From contig CAXXVQ010000001.1 of assembly GCA_963662245.2 (NCBI GenBank), positions 62,001 through 126,000 of the forward strand: DNA of 64,000 nucleotides, read 5' to 3'. A program made the translations under genes and the position numbers. The notes under the pieces are model-generated. The model saw nothing but the letters and a program-made list of their open reading frames with translations, made no database searches and was not told the origin of the DNA. The stretch is from JAFGVL01 sp963662245. Lineage in GTDB: Bacteria > Bacteroidota > Bacteroidia > Bacteroidales > Paludibacteraceae. Below are positions 15,508-24,190 of this stretch, piece after piece. Every line of letters begins with the position of its first letter. Positions within the stretch are counted from its first letter, which is position 1.

Positions 15508-16728
15508 TGTTTTAAACATTAAGTTTGGGTCTCCTCCGCATTGTTGAACTATCATTGCCATTCCAAAATTTCTAATTTCCATGGACAGTCTTCTTTTTGC
15601 CGTAGTGTAACTTATGTTGTTTATTTTCTTGTAGATAAGAATAAGCATTGCAACAATTAAGGTCATGTATAAAATCACTTCAATTCCATTCTTATTTAAC
15701 GAGACTAAATGGCTGACACTAAGTTCTTGCTTTATAAAACGGAAAAAAACTTCAATGTCCCATCTTCGTCTATAAGCATCTGCAATTTCTTGTGGAGTTA
15801 GTTTAAAATCATTAGAGATAAACCAAAATTGTTTTTGAGAATCATCTTTTCTTTGCCCTATGATTAGCCGAAAAGGCTGATCAAGGAGTTCTTCGCGATA
15901 GTGAGTATTACCTTTTGTATTATTAATTTTCACTCCAGTATACAGAAACACTTTACTGTCCTTGAGTAGCGTTAATTCGCCTAAATCCAACGAGGTATTA
16001 TCATTAATTAATGATTCTAGTTCTTCGTATTTTCGGTTTTCTTTTAATCTGGCCACAAAGCTTATTTCTTGCTTAGAAAAGTCTTTCATGGTTCTAGAGG
16101 ATTGCAGTCCTCTATCTATCACATATAAATTGGTGTGACCTACTTGCTGCTTTATATGAGAGAAAACCACTTTAGGTAATGCAACATCTTCGCTGCAATG
16201 GCTTTGTTCAGTAAACACTTGCGCTTCACAAGGAAATAATCCATCAAAAGCAAGACTGTACTTAACAGCTTTCTTTCCACATGAATTATGATTTAAACCT
16301 TCAATGAGTTTACCCGACAAATCGTAAACCATAGAGCTGTCAACTCGTATTAGATTATACTTGTCTCTTTCAGTTGAGCTATATAAATCTGAGAACTGAG
16401 TATAAATGCATTGATAAATTTCTTTAAAGTAATTAGAATCAATCTTTGAGAGTCTCTCTGAAATAGAGCTTCGTCGAACTTTATCTTCTTGATCAAGATT
16501 GAACAGAAGTTTAAAAACAGAATCGTTAAATGTGTCTTCTAGACTTCTTTGACTTAGCCTCTCATTATTTAAAAGCCCATAGAGTAAAAGATAAAACATC
16601 TTTTTACCATGTAATACTTTTGAATAATGGTCAACCTTAGTGGTTTCTGACAAATGACTTAATAATGCTTCAGGGATTACATTAAGTATCTCTGATGCGG
16701 TTACTTTGTGATCTTTAAATACTGACAT
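15505..16728 (-). CDS. IS4-family transposase
   Basis: A 407-residue DDE transposase. The start MSVFKDHKVTASEIL at 16728 is preferred over one 51 bases upstream because a -7 box TATCTTTG lies between them (16749-16756). Catalytic blocks: VDSSMVYDLSG, YVIDRG, and YRRRWDIEVFFRFIKQE, which is the Y-(2)R-(3)E-(6)K signature of the IS4 family. The frame is intact and the ends are complete, so it may be active. The stop codon falls in the T run of the left-end hairpin. Confidence 0.9.
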   Translation of the reverse strand: MSVFKDHKVTASEILNVIPEALLSHLSETTKVDHYSKVLHGKKMFYLLLYGLLNNERLSQRSLEDTFNDSVFKLLFNLDQEDKVRRSSISERLSKIDSNYFKEIYQCIYTQFSDLYSSTERDKYNLIRVDSSMVYDLSGKLIEGLNHNSCGKKAVKYSLAFDGLFPCEAQVFTEQSHCSEDVALPKVVFSHIKQQVGHTNLYVIDRGLQSSRTMKDFSKQEISFVARLKENRKYEELESLINDNTSLDLGELTLLKDSKVFLYTGVKINNTKGNTHYREELLDQPFRLIIGQRKDDSQKQFWFISNDFKLTPQEIADAYRRRWDIEVFFRFIKQELSVSHLVSLNKNGIEVILYMTLIVAMLILIYKKINNISYTTAKRRLSMEIRNFGMAMIVQQCGGDPNLMFKT

Positions 16729-16823
16729 AACTATTTGATTATCAGACACAAAGATAGTGAAAACATATTGAATATGCAAGTTAATTCATTGATATTCAAT
16801 TGATTAAACACATTTTTATAAAC

Positions 16824-16851
16824 AAAAAAATGGTCGGAATTTCTTCCGACC
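16824..16851 (-). terminator. Right-end terminator of the IS4-like element
   Basis: On the minus strand GGTCGGAA / TTCCGACC with a 4-base loop is followed by a T run (16830 down to 16824). It would stop transcription entering from the right before it reaches the transposase promoter. Confidence 0.75.
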
Positions 16852-16857
16852 ATGACT

Positions 16858-16919
16858 GGTGCGCTGCACCTTTTTTCTTTTCTCAACTTAACACTACAAA
16901 GAGGGCGGTGCGCTGCACC
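16858..16919. repeat. Two GGTGCGCTGCACC palindromes
   Basis: GGTGC-GCT-GCACC occurs at 16858-16870 and again at 16907-16919, 49 bases apart. The first is the site split by the IS4-like insertion (its other part is at 15459-15468). They stand out as GC-rich in an AT-rich setting. Function unknown. Confidence 0.7.
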
Positions 16920-17010
16920 TAAAGAAACTTTCAGCCAAAATACATTAGTGATTTAGCTGCAGAGCTGCGAACTATTGGTAGGAAATATGCTAACCAAACT
17001 GCGAGAAAAC

Positions 17011-17043
17011 AAAAAAAGGACATCTTTTTCAAGATATCCTTTT
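17011..17043 (-). terminator. Terminator of tRNA-Pro
   Basis: Stem AAAGGA-ATCTT / AAGAT-TCCTTT with one mismatch, followed by a T run on the minus strand, 5 bases after the tRNA 3' end. Confidence 0.8.
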
Positions 17044-17048
17044 CTCTG

Positions 17049-17123
17049 TCGGGGTACCAGGATTCGAACCTGGGACCCCCTGCTCCCAAAGCAGGTGCGC
17101 TAACCGGGCTGCGCTACACCCCG
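17049..17123 (-). tRNA. tRNA-Pro (anticodon TGG)
   Basis: On the minus strand the 75 bases fold as a full cloverleaf: acceptor CGGGGTG / TACCCCG with discriminator A, D arm GCGC-AGCCCGGTTA-GCGC, anticodon stem CCTGC / GCAGG with loop TTTGGGA (anticodon TGG), and T arm CCAGG-TTCGAAT-CCTGG. CCA is not encoded. It has a full promoter upstream and a terminator downstream. Confidence 0.97.
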
Positions 17124-17168
17124 AGAATTTCATTGAGTTATTGACTAACCCGTTGTTGAAATCGGTTG

Positions 17169-17199
17169 CAAAAGTAATGGCTTTTTTGATATCTGCAAA
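17169..17199 (-). promoter_or_regulatory. Full Bacteroidota promoter of tRNA-Pro
   Basis: On the minus strand TTTG (17196-17199), a 19-base spacer and TACTTTTG (17169-17176) match the TTTG/TAnnTTTG consensus exactly. Confidence 0.85.
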
Positions 17200-17508
17200 C
17201 TTTTACCCACTATTTTTTTCATCTTTTTTTAACTCTATTATTCCCATGAATAGCTAAAATGCTGATTGATTTTACATTAATACAAAAATATTTTTTCAAA
17301 AAATTTTCACAAAATCTTCATACCTAATAAAAGAGAAGGCATGAAGTGTTATAATTTTTTATTTTCTGATTTGATTCTACAAATCAAGTATTTAAGTTCT
17401 TGTTTAGGATTTTTAATTATTTTCCTGTGGAAAATATTTGGAGGCAGAATGTTTTATTACTACTTTAGTTTCCAATTAAAAACCAAAAACAACAATTAAT
17501 AAACAAAT
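17200..17508. other. Leader region before gnd
   Basis: About 310 AT-rich bases with no coding frame. A near-consensus TACTTTAG around 17462-17470 may be the gnd -7 box. I see no known riboswitch or RNA fold. Confidence 0.4.
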
Positions 17509-18963
17509 ATGAATAAGAAAGCAAATATAGGCATGATAGGCCTAGCTGTAATGGGTGAGAACCTTGCCCTAAATATGGAAAACAAAGGTTTTACTGTTGC
17601 CGTATGGAATCATGAAACTGAGATCGTAGACAAATTTATGAACGGTCGTGGAGCCGGAAAAAACTTTATCCCAGCGCACAGTTTAGAAGAATTAGTTCAA
17701 TCACTAGAACAGCCACGCAAAATAATGATGATGATTCGCGCAGGAAACCCTGTTGATTCAGTAATCGAAAGAATATCACCTCTTTTAAATAATGGAGACA
17801 TTTTAATTGACGGAGGAAACTCAAACTATTTTGATACAACTCGTCGTTATGAATTGCTAAAAGAAAAAGGAATTCACTTTGTTGGTTCTGGAGTTTCCGG
17901 TGGTGAAGAAGGCGCTTTAAATGGTCCATCATTAATGCCAGGTGGAGCAAATGAAGCTTGGCCGGAAATTAAACCTATTTTCCAAGGTATTGCAGCAAAA
18001 CTAACTGATGGCACACCATGTTGTGACTGGGTAGGTGAATCAGGAGCAGGACACTTCGTAAAAATGGTGCATAATGGTATTGAATACGGTGATATGCAGC
18101 TAATTACAGAAGCATACCAAATTATGCGCGATGTTCTTGGCTTATCTGCAGATGAGCTTTCTGAAGTATTTGCTGAATGGAATAAAGGAGAATTGGATAG
18201 CTACTTAATTGAGATTACTTCTGAAATCTTCAAACATAAAGATGAAGATGGTAAGCCACTAGTAGATAAGATATTAGATAAAGCAGGACAAAAGGGTACA
18301 GGTAAATGGACTGTAAACACAGCTCTTGATTTAGGAACTCCGCTTACTTTAATTAGTGAATCAGTATTTGCTCGCGCATTATCAGCACAAAAAGATGAAC
18401 GCATTAGTGCTTCTAAAATATTAAAAGGAGCCGCTTCAACTATTAGCCCTGAGAAGAAAGCACTTATTGACCAGTTAAAAGATGCTCTATATGCCTCTAA
18501 AATAATTTCTTACGCACAAGGTTACGCTTTATTGAAAGAAGCTGCAAAAGAATTCAACTGGAACTTAAACTACGGTGGAATTGCACTTATGTGGCGTGGT
18601 GGATGTATTATCCGCTCAGTATTTTTGGGTAAAATCAATGAGGCATACACTAATAATCCAGAACTACAAAACCTGCTATTAGATCCATTCTTTGCAGATA
18701 AAATCAATCAAGCACAAGCTGGATGGAGGGCTGTGATTGCAACAGCTGTAACTGCAGGAATTCCGGTTCCGGCACTTTCTTCAGCTTTAGCATATTATGA
18801 TGGTTACCGCACAGAGAACTTACCATCTAACTTGTTGCAAGCTCAACGCGACTACTTTGGAGCACATACTTATGAACGAGTTGACAAGCCAAGAGGAGAG
18901 TTCTTCCATACAAACTGGACAGGTCATGGAGGTTCAACTGCTTCTACAACTTACAATGTTTAA
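17509..18963 (+). CDS. gnd: 6-phosphogluconate dehydrogenase (decarboxylating)
   Basis: A 484-residue cytoplasmic enzyme that oxidises 6-phosphogluconate to ribulose 5-phosphate and CO2 with NAD(P)+. Signatures: dinucleotide-binding IGMIGLAVMGENLALNM at the N-terminus, the substrate loop GSGVSGGEEGALNGPSLMPGG, and the catalytic block GAGHFVKMVHNGIEYGDMQL. The C-terminal tail with HTNWTGHGG is typical of the long, dimeric form. It is first in the order gnd-zwf-pgl, which together make the oxidative pentose phosphate pathway, and is 67 bases before zwf. Confidence 0.97.
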   Translation: MNKKANIGMIGLAVMGENLALNMENKGFTVAVWNHETEIVDKFMNGRGAGKNFIPAHSLEELVQSLEQPRKIMMMIRAGNPVDSVIERISPLLNNGDILIDGGNSNYFDTTRRYELLKEKGIHFVGSGVSGGEEGALNGPSLMPGGANEAWPEIKPIFQGIAAKLTDGTPCCDWVGESGAGHFVKMVHNGIEYGDMQLITEAYQIMRDVLGLSADELSEVFAEWNKGELDSYLIEITSEIFKHKDEDGKPLVDKILDKAGQKGTGKWTVNTALDLGTPLTLISESVFARALSAQKDERISASKILKGAASTISPEKKALIDQLKDALYASKIISYAQGYALLKEAAKEFNWNLNYGGIALMWRGGCIIRSVFLGKINEAYTNNPELQNLLLDPFFADKINQAQAGWRAVIATAVTAGIPVPALSSALAYYDGYRTENLPSNLLQAQRDYFGAHTYERVDKPRGEFFHTNWTGHGGSTASTTYNV

Positions 18964-19030
18964 TAAACATTATATCAACTATTTACAACTTTAATTTTGC
19001 TTTAAAAAGCAAGAAATAGAAAAGCTTATT

Positions 19031-20581
19031 ATGCAAAGCAATACAGAAGAAAAGACACTAAAACCTTTTGTCTCCCAAAATAATCATGACAACCAAATCA
19101 CAGTAATTTTTGGGTCAAATGGAGACTTAGCAAAACGCAAATTGATACCTGCATTATTTGCATTATACATCGATAATCTTTTGCCGGAACATTATGCTTT
19201 AGTTGGCTGTGGAAGCAAAGAAAAGTCAGATGAAGAATATCGCACAAATGTATTAGAGATGCTGGCTGAATTTGCAAACCTTGATTCAGACGATAAAAAA
19301 TCAAAGGCTGATAAATTTATCAAACTTGTTTATTACCAACAAGTTAACAATCAAGAAACAACAGACTTTGAGAAACTAAAATATCGTTTAGATAATTTAG
19401 CTGCTGAAATAGGTACACCACATAACTATATTTATTATTACTCAATTCCACCATTTCTATATGATGTAGTTTCCTTAAACTTAGCGGCTTATGACTTAAC
19501 TAAGCAAGAAAATGGATGGAAACGAGTAATTGTAGAAAAACCATTTGGATACAGTTATGATACAGCCGTTGAGTTAAATCAGAAACTACATATTGCATTT
19601 GAAGAAAAACAAATCTATCGTATTGACCATTATTTAGGTAAAGAGACAGTCCAAAACATCTTGGTTACTCGCTTTGCAAATGGCTTCTTCGAACCTCTTT
19701 GGAATCAGAAATACATTGATAGAGTAGAGATTACAAATGCTGAGAGCATTGGAGTTGGTAGTCGTGGTGGTTATTATGACACATCAGGTGCATTGCGTGA
19801 TATGATTCAAAATCACTTGCTACAAACACTTTCAGTAGTAGCCATGGAGCCTCCGGTAACTTTTGATGCAGAATCAATTCAAGAAGAAAAAACTAAGGTT
19901 TTCAAAGCATTACGACCAATTACTGAGAATGAAGTTAAAGAATACACTGTTCGTGGACAATACAAGGAAACTGTTGTTGATGGAAAAACTCTAAAAGGCT
20001 ACAAGCAAGAAGAAGGAGTAGACCCAAACTCAAAAACTGAGACTTATGCTGCCATTAAGTTGTATATTGATAATTGGCGTTGGAGTGGTGTTCCTTTCTA
20101 TATTCGTACAGGAAAATACATGCCTGAACGCATGACAGAAATCATAATACACCTAAAACCAGCACCTTTACAATTATTCAAACAACGCTGTGTTACACAT
20201 TCCACAAACATGATTATTCTTCGTATCCAACCGGATGAAAGTGTAAGTATTGATTTTGGAATGAAAAAACCAGGTATGGGCTATCGTGTACAAAATGTAC
20301 ATATGAACTTTAATTACAGTGATTTAGCAGATACTAAAATCCCAGAAGCATACGAACGCTTGCTATTGGATTGTATGCTAGGAGATTCTACACTTTACCC
20401 TCGTGCTGATGCGTTAAAACTGAGCTGGCAATTTGTAGATCCAATCCTTAATGCTTGGAAAAATGACGAAAGTATTCCTGTTTACCAATATGAAATTGGA
20501 ACTTGGGGACCAAATGAAGCGAATGCATTATATGGCAATAAGCTTCTAAAATGGAAGCCTGCTTTTATGAAAAAAATATAA
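19031..20581 (+). CDS. zwf: Glucose-6-phosphate 1-dehydrogenase
   Basis: A 516-residue enzyme that makes 6-phosphogluconolactone from glucose 6-phosphate and reduces NADP+. The nucleotide-binding loop is GSNGDLAKRKLIPALF near residue 29, EKPFGYSYDTA supports substrate binding, and the active site is RIDHYLGKETVQN (His of DHYLGK is the base). Length is normal. It lies between gnd and pgl on the same strand; a strong hairpin without a T tract follows. Confidence 0.97.
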   Translation: MQSNTEEKTLKPFVSQNNHDNQITVIFGSNGDLAKRKLIPALFALYIDNLLPEHYALVGCGSKEKSDEEYRTNVLEMLAEFANLDSDDKKSKADKFIKLVYYQQVNNQETTDFEKLKYRLDNLAAEIGTPHNYIYYYSIPPFLYDVVSLNLAAYDLTKQENGWKRVIVEKPFGYSYDTAVELNQKLHIAFEEKQIYRIDHYLGKETVQNILVTRFANGFFEPLWNQKYIDRVEITNAESIGVGSRGGYYDTSGALRDMIQNHLLQTLSVVAMEPPVTFDAESIQEEKTKVFKALRPITENEVKEYTVRGQYKETVVDGKTLKGYKQEEGVDPNSKTETYAAIKLYIDNWRWSGVPFYIRTGKYMPERMTEIIIHLKPAPLQLFKQRCVTHSTNMIILRIQPDESVSIDFGMKKPGMGYRVQNVHMNFNYSDLADTKIPEAYERLLLDCMLGDSTLYPRADALKLSWQFVDPILNAWKNDESIPVYQYEIGTWGPNEANALYGNKLLKWKPAFMKKI

Positions 20582-20588
20582 CCTAAGC

Positions 20589-20620
20589 ATCAACACAACA
20601 AGTTTCTTTGTTGTGTTGAT
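20589..20620 (+). terminator. Hairpin between zwf and pgl
   Basis: ATCAACACAACAA / TTGTTGTGTTGAT perfect 13-bp stem with a small loop, followed by TTGTGTTT instead of a pure T run. It may act as a partial terminator or protect the 3' end of the gnd-zwf message. Confidence 0.6.
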
Positions 20621-20650
20621 TTGTGTTTATACATATGAACTGATTCAAAA

Positions 20651-21373
20651 ATGAATATAATTAAATACGAAAATCCTCAGGCAATGGCAAAAAGCATTGC
20701 CAAACTCCTTAAAGAAAAAGTAGCCGATAAAGCTGCAAAAGGAGAACAGTTTTACTTGGCAGTTTCTGGGGGAAGCACGCCAAAAACCTTGTTCGAATTG
20801 CTTGCTAAAGATTATTCAGAAAGCATTTCGTGGAATAATCTTCGTTTCTACTGGGTTGATGAGCGTTGTGTTGCTTCAAATGATGCCGACAGCAATTATG
20901 GAGTAGTTAAAGAATTATTATTCAATAACATAGAAATAAATAATTCACAAATTGAGAGAATGATTGGGGAAAACAACCCAAGCGAAGAGGCTTCAAGATA
21001 TTCAGACATACTATCTTCGCAACTTCCGAGCAAAAATTACACACCTGAATTTGACTTAATCCTGCTAGGAATGGGTGACGACGGACATACTGCCAGCATC
21101 TTTCCAAATCAACTGGATTTATTAAAATCTGAACACAATTGTGAGGTTGGTATTCACCCAACAAGTGGACAAAAAAGAGTTACTCTTACTTCAAAAGTCA
21201 TCAACAATGCAAACGAAACAATTTTCTTAGTTACAGGAAAAAATAAAGCGCAAATTTTAAAAGAGATAATCAATAAGGAAGATAATTATCTACAATATCC
21301 GTCTGCACATATTACTCCAAACAATGGTAATTTAATTTGGATGGTTGATAATGATGCTGCATCTTTGCTTTAA
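20651..21373 (+). CDS. pgl: 6-phosphogluconolactonase
   Basis: A 240-residue enzyme of the DevB/NagB-like type that hydrolyses 6-phosphogluconolactone to 6-phosphogluconate. Signatures are VSGGSTPKTLFELL near residue 36, the WDE-type block FYWVDERCV, and GMGDDGHTASIFP with the catalytic His. It completes the oxidative branch formed with zwf and gnd. Confidence 0.95.
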   Translation: MNIIKYENPQAMAKSIAKLLKEKVADKAAKGEQFYLAVSGGSTPKTLFELLAKDYSESISWNNLRFYWVDERCVASNDADSNYGVVKELLFNNIEINNSQIERMIGENNPSEEASRYSDILSSQLPSKNYTPEFDLILLGMGDDGHTASIFPNQLDLLKSEHNCEVGIHPTSGQKRVTLTSKVINNANETIFLVTGKNKAQILKEIINKEDNYLQYPSAHITPNNGNLIWMVDNDAASLL

Positions 21374-21409
21374 ACTATTTTTATTTTCAGAAACCAAATA
21401 AACTAAGGA

Positions 21410-22510
21410 ATGAAAGTTACGGTAAATGATATTTGTCAAGCTTTAGAAGAACTTGCGCCATTAGCTCTGCAAGAAAGTTATGATAATGCAGGTTTACAAA
21501 TTGGTAACCGATCGAATGAATTATCAGGAATTTTACTTTGTATAGATATTACTGAGGATGTTGTTAATGAAGCTATTGACAATAACTGCAATATGATCGT
21601 TGCACATCATCCATTAATCTTTAGAGGTCTGAAATCTATTACAGGAGAAAACCTTGTAGAACGCTGCGTACTTTCTGCTATCAAAAATGATATTGCAATT
21701 TATGCATGTCATACAAACTTAGATAGTGTTTCTGAAGGAGTAAGTATGCGCATGGCCAATAAGATTGGGTTAGAAAAATGTAATATACTGAAAGCCAAAA
21801 CTGAAAGCCTTTTAAAACTAGTTACATTTATTCCGGAAGGACATGTAAATAAAGTTAGAGAAGCTTGTTTTGCTGCTGGTGCCGGACACATAGGAAACTA
21901 CAGTAATTGCAGCTACAGTTCACCTGGTAATGGAACTTTTCATGCAGATGAAAAATGTAATCCATTTGTAGGAGAAATTGGCAAGCTGCATTCTGAACCG
22001 GAAGTTCGTTTAGAAATGGTTTTACCTGCTCACTTAAAATCTAAGCTTACAAAAGCATTAATTCTAACTCATCCTTATGAAGAACCTGCTTTTGATCTTA
22101 TCCCATTAGCTAATAACTGGAATACTGCTGGTTATGGTGTAATTGGAGAATTATCATCAACTGAGAATGAACTTGAGTTCTTGAAACGCATAAAAGCAAC
22201 CTTTAATGTTGGTAATATTAAATATACAGCATTAAAAGGTAAAGAAATTAAAAAAGTAGCTGTTTGTGGTGGAAGTGGAGCTGACTTATTAAATACTGCA
22301 ATTGCACAAGGAGCTGACATCTTTATTTCCGCAGATTTCAAATATCACGACTATTTTATTCCTGAAAATAGAATAGTTATCGCAGATATAGGTCATTTTG
22401 AATCAGAACAGTTCACAAAAGAGATATTTTTTGAACAACTAAGCAAAAAATTCCCTAAATTTGCAATCCGTTTTTCTGAGATTAATACAAATCCGATAAA
22501 TTTTTTATAA
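21410..22510 (+). CDS. Nif3-like dinuclear metal protein
   Basis: A 366-residue member of the NIF3/YbgI (GTP cyclohydrolase I type 2) family. Metal ligands are visible in AHHPLIFRGLKSI and CHTNLDS in the N-terminal half, and ADIGHFESEQF near the C-terminus. The long form contains a middle insert of about 130 residues with a PII/CutA-like fold. These proteins form ring hexamers with two metal ions per subunit; the true reaction is unsettled. The next gene, a zinc-ribbon protein, follows after 6 bases, a pairing common in Bacteroidota. Confidence 0.9.
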   Translation: MKVTVNDICQALEELAPLALQESYDNAGLQIGNRSNELSGILLCIDITEDVVNEAIDNNCNMIVAHHPLIFRGLKSITGENLVERCVLSAIKNDIAIYACHTNLDSVSEGVSMRMANKIGLEKCNILKAKTESLLKLVTFIPEGHVNKVREACFAAGAGHIGNYSNCSYSSPGNGTFHADEKCNPFVGEIGKLHSEPEVRLEMVLPAHLKSKLTKALILTHPYEEPAFDLIPLANNWNTAGYGVIGELSSTENELEFLKRIKATFNVGNIKYTALKGKEIKKVAVCGGSGADLLNTAIAQGADIFISADFKYHDYFIPENRIVIADIGHFESEQFTKEIFFEQLSKKFPKFAIRFSEINTNPINFL

Positions 22511-22516
22511 GCTAAT

Positions 22517-23275
22517 ATGGAAAAAGCAACAGAAACTAAAGAAATTACAGTAGAAGAAAAGCTAAGAGCTTTATACGACTTACAATTAGTTGCTTCAGAA
22601 ATTGATAAAATTAAAACTCTTCGTGGAGAATTACCTTTAGAGGTACAAGATCTTGAAGACGATATCGCTGGTTTAGAAACCCGCATCGAGAAATATAAAG
22701 CAGATATCGCTAGCTTAGACGCTGATGTAGCTGCTAAAAAGAACGAGATCGTTGAAGCAAAAGCATTGATTGAGAAATACAAAGAACAACAAAACAATGT
22801 TCGTAACAATCGTGAATATGATGCTTTATCAAAAGAGATTGAGTTTAAAGGTTTAGAAATTGAATTAGCTGAAAAACGCATTAAAGAATTCACTTTCGAA
22901 ACTAAAAACAAGAAAGAAGAAGCAGATAAAGCTTCTGAATATCTTGCAGATAGAAAAGAAGACTTAAATCAAAAGAAGTCTGAATTAGAAGAAATCGTAT
23001 CTGAAACTAAACAAGAAGAAGAAAAACTTCGTGAAAAAGCTAAAGATATCGAATCTAAGATTGAAACTCGTTTACTTACAGCGTTTAAAAGAATCAGAAA
23101 GAATGCTAAAAACGGTTTAGCAGTTGTTTTTGTACAACGCGACGCTTGTGGGGGTTGTTTCAACAAGATTCCACCTCAAAGACAACTTGATATTCGTTTA
23201 CGCAAGAAAATTATTGTTTGCGAATACTGTGGTCGTATCTTAGTTGATAGTGAACTAGCAGGAGTAGAGCAGTAA
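22517..23275 (+). CDS. Coiled-coil zinc-ribbon protein (C4-type)
   Basis: A 252-residue cytoplasmic protein. Residues about 25-190 form a long charged coiled-coil hairpin (many E/K heptads, e.g. EKYKADIASLDADVAAKK). The C-terminal 55 residues hold two CxxC pairs, DACGGCF and VCEYCG, making a zf-RING_7-type zinc ribbon. Related proteins in other bacteria are thought to act in RNA or translation-related processes, but the role is not established. It is almost certainly co-transcribed with the Nif3-like gene and ends at a strong terminator. Confidence 0.85.
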   Translation: MEKATETKEITVEEKLRALYDLQLVASEIDKIKTLRGELPLEVQDLEDDIAGLETRIEKYKADIASLDADVAAKKNEIVEAKALIEKYKEQQNNVRNNREYDALSKEIEFKGLEIELAEKRIKEFTFETKNKKEEADKASEYLADRKEDLNQKKSELEEIVSETKQEEEKLREKAKDIESKIETRLLTAFKRIRKNAKNGLAVVFVQRDACGGCFNKIPPQRQLDIRLRKKIIVCEYCGRILVDSELAGVEQ

Positions 23276-23299
23276 TAAAATTACTATTCAATAAAATAT

Positions 23300-23336
23300 A
23301 AAGAGCAATTTGGATTTAGTTCCGGATTGCTCTTTT
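23300..23336 (+). terminator. Terminator of the gnd to zinc-ribbon gene group
   Basis: AAAGAGCAAT / ATTGCTCTTT stem with a 16-base loop followed by a T run. Confidence 0.8.
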
Positions 23337-24134
23337 TCTTTGCCATATTTCCTTCCCATTAACCCAGTTTGCACTAAATAATCAATTCTCAGAGGGTTAA
23401 AAACAGCATAAACAACTAACAACCAATCAATTAACTTCATTTTTAGCATTGCTATCTATTCATAATCTAGAAAATAGGGCATAAAATCCATTTAGCAATA
23501 TGAATTTATAGATATTTATAAATGTAGATCAATAATATTACAAATGTAACTTATTATTGTTGCCATATTTGTAATCGATAGCTATGTTTACAAATTTAAT
23601 CTACGAATATTTGCTTACAACTGTAACTGTAACGATTTTACCAATGTTCTATTTTTACAGTCGTAAACCAAATTACAACTGTATATTTTAACATATGTAT
23701 TATACATAAAATACACAGATATTAACTATATAAATAGCTTATAATCAGTATATTATTAGTTAATATTAAAGTTTACATTTAATTTATTAAGTAAATAATT
23801 AGCTATTGTGTTAATATGACTCATATAAGCCTTAATTTTATATATATATTACTATAAATCAATTATTTATAATATATATATAAAGTAATGCATTAATTAT
23901 AATTAAAAGGATTTTGTTTATATCAAACCTTATTTATATCCTTTATTTATAGGGGTTAAGCTACTAATGGACATATAAGGCATTATATCTATATTATTAG
24001 ATAACTATCTATAATAATGCATATTAATTAGGTAATATATGTAATGCTAAATATTATGATTGTATATTCTGGCTACATTACATTTGTAAGCAATAAATTT
24101 CATACATGTGTAATTGTTTTGGTGGATTTGTAAA
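23337..24134. promoter_or_regulatory. AT-rich gene-free region with TTACAnnTGTAA dyads
   Basis: About 800 bases with no coding frame. Exact dyads TTACAnnTGTAA lie at 23538-23549, 23615-23626 and 24078-24089; one-mismatch copies lie at 23673-23684 and 24102-24113, and another covers the promoter at 24158-24169. Many half sites (TTTGTAA, CTGTAA) lie between. The central part (about 23690-24060) is nearly pure A/T with TATATA runs. The region leads into an XRE regulator, so it is probably a control region; no RNA gene is recognised. Confidence 0.6.
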
Positions 24135-24169
24135 TTTGCATCTGTAAAGTTTATTGATTACATTTGCAA
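24135..24169 (+). promoter_or_regulatory. Full promoter of the XRE regulator with an overlapping dyad
   Basis: TTTG (24135-24138), a 20-base spacer and TACATTTG (24159-24166) match the Bacteroidota consensus. TTACATTTGCAA (24158-24169), one base off the dyad seen upstream, covers the -7 box, so a dyad-binding repressor would shut off this promoter. Confidence 0.75.
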
Positions 24170-24190
24170 TCACAATAAATTTACATTTCT

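Larger units (their letters stand above)
15469..16858 (-). mobile_element. IS4-like insertion sequence
   Basis: A 1390-bp element with terminal inverted repeats CAGTCATGGTCGGAAGA (15469-15485) and its reverse complement (16842-16858). The flanking 9-bp duplication GTGCGCTGC (15460-15468 and 16859-16867) shows the exact insertion point, inside a GGTGC-GCT-GCACC palindrome. It carries one transposase gene on the minus strand, and both ends contain inward-acting terminator hairpins. Confidence 0.9.

Noticed and set aside
16945..17005. A second tRNA-like stretch (a D-arm-like GCAGTTTGGTTAGC on the minus strand)
   Set aside because: No paired acceptor stem or T loop can be drawn, so only a resemblance to a D arm remains.
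23690..24060. AT-rich region as a replication origin
   Set aside because: No DnaA-box clusters were seen and the usual origin neighbours are absent; AT-richness alone is not enough.
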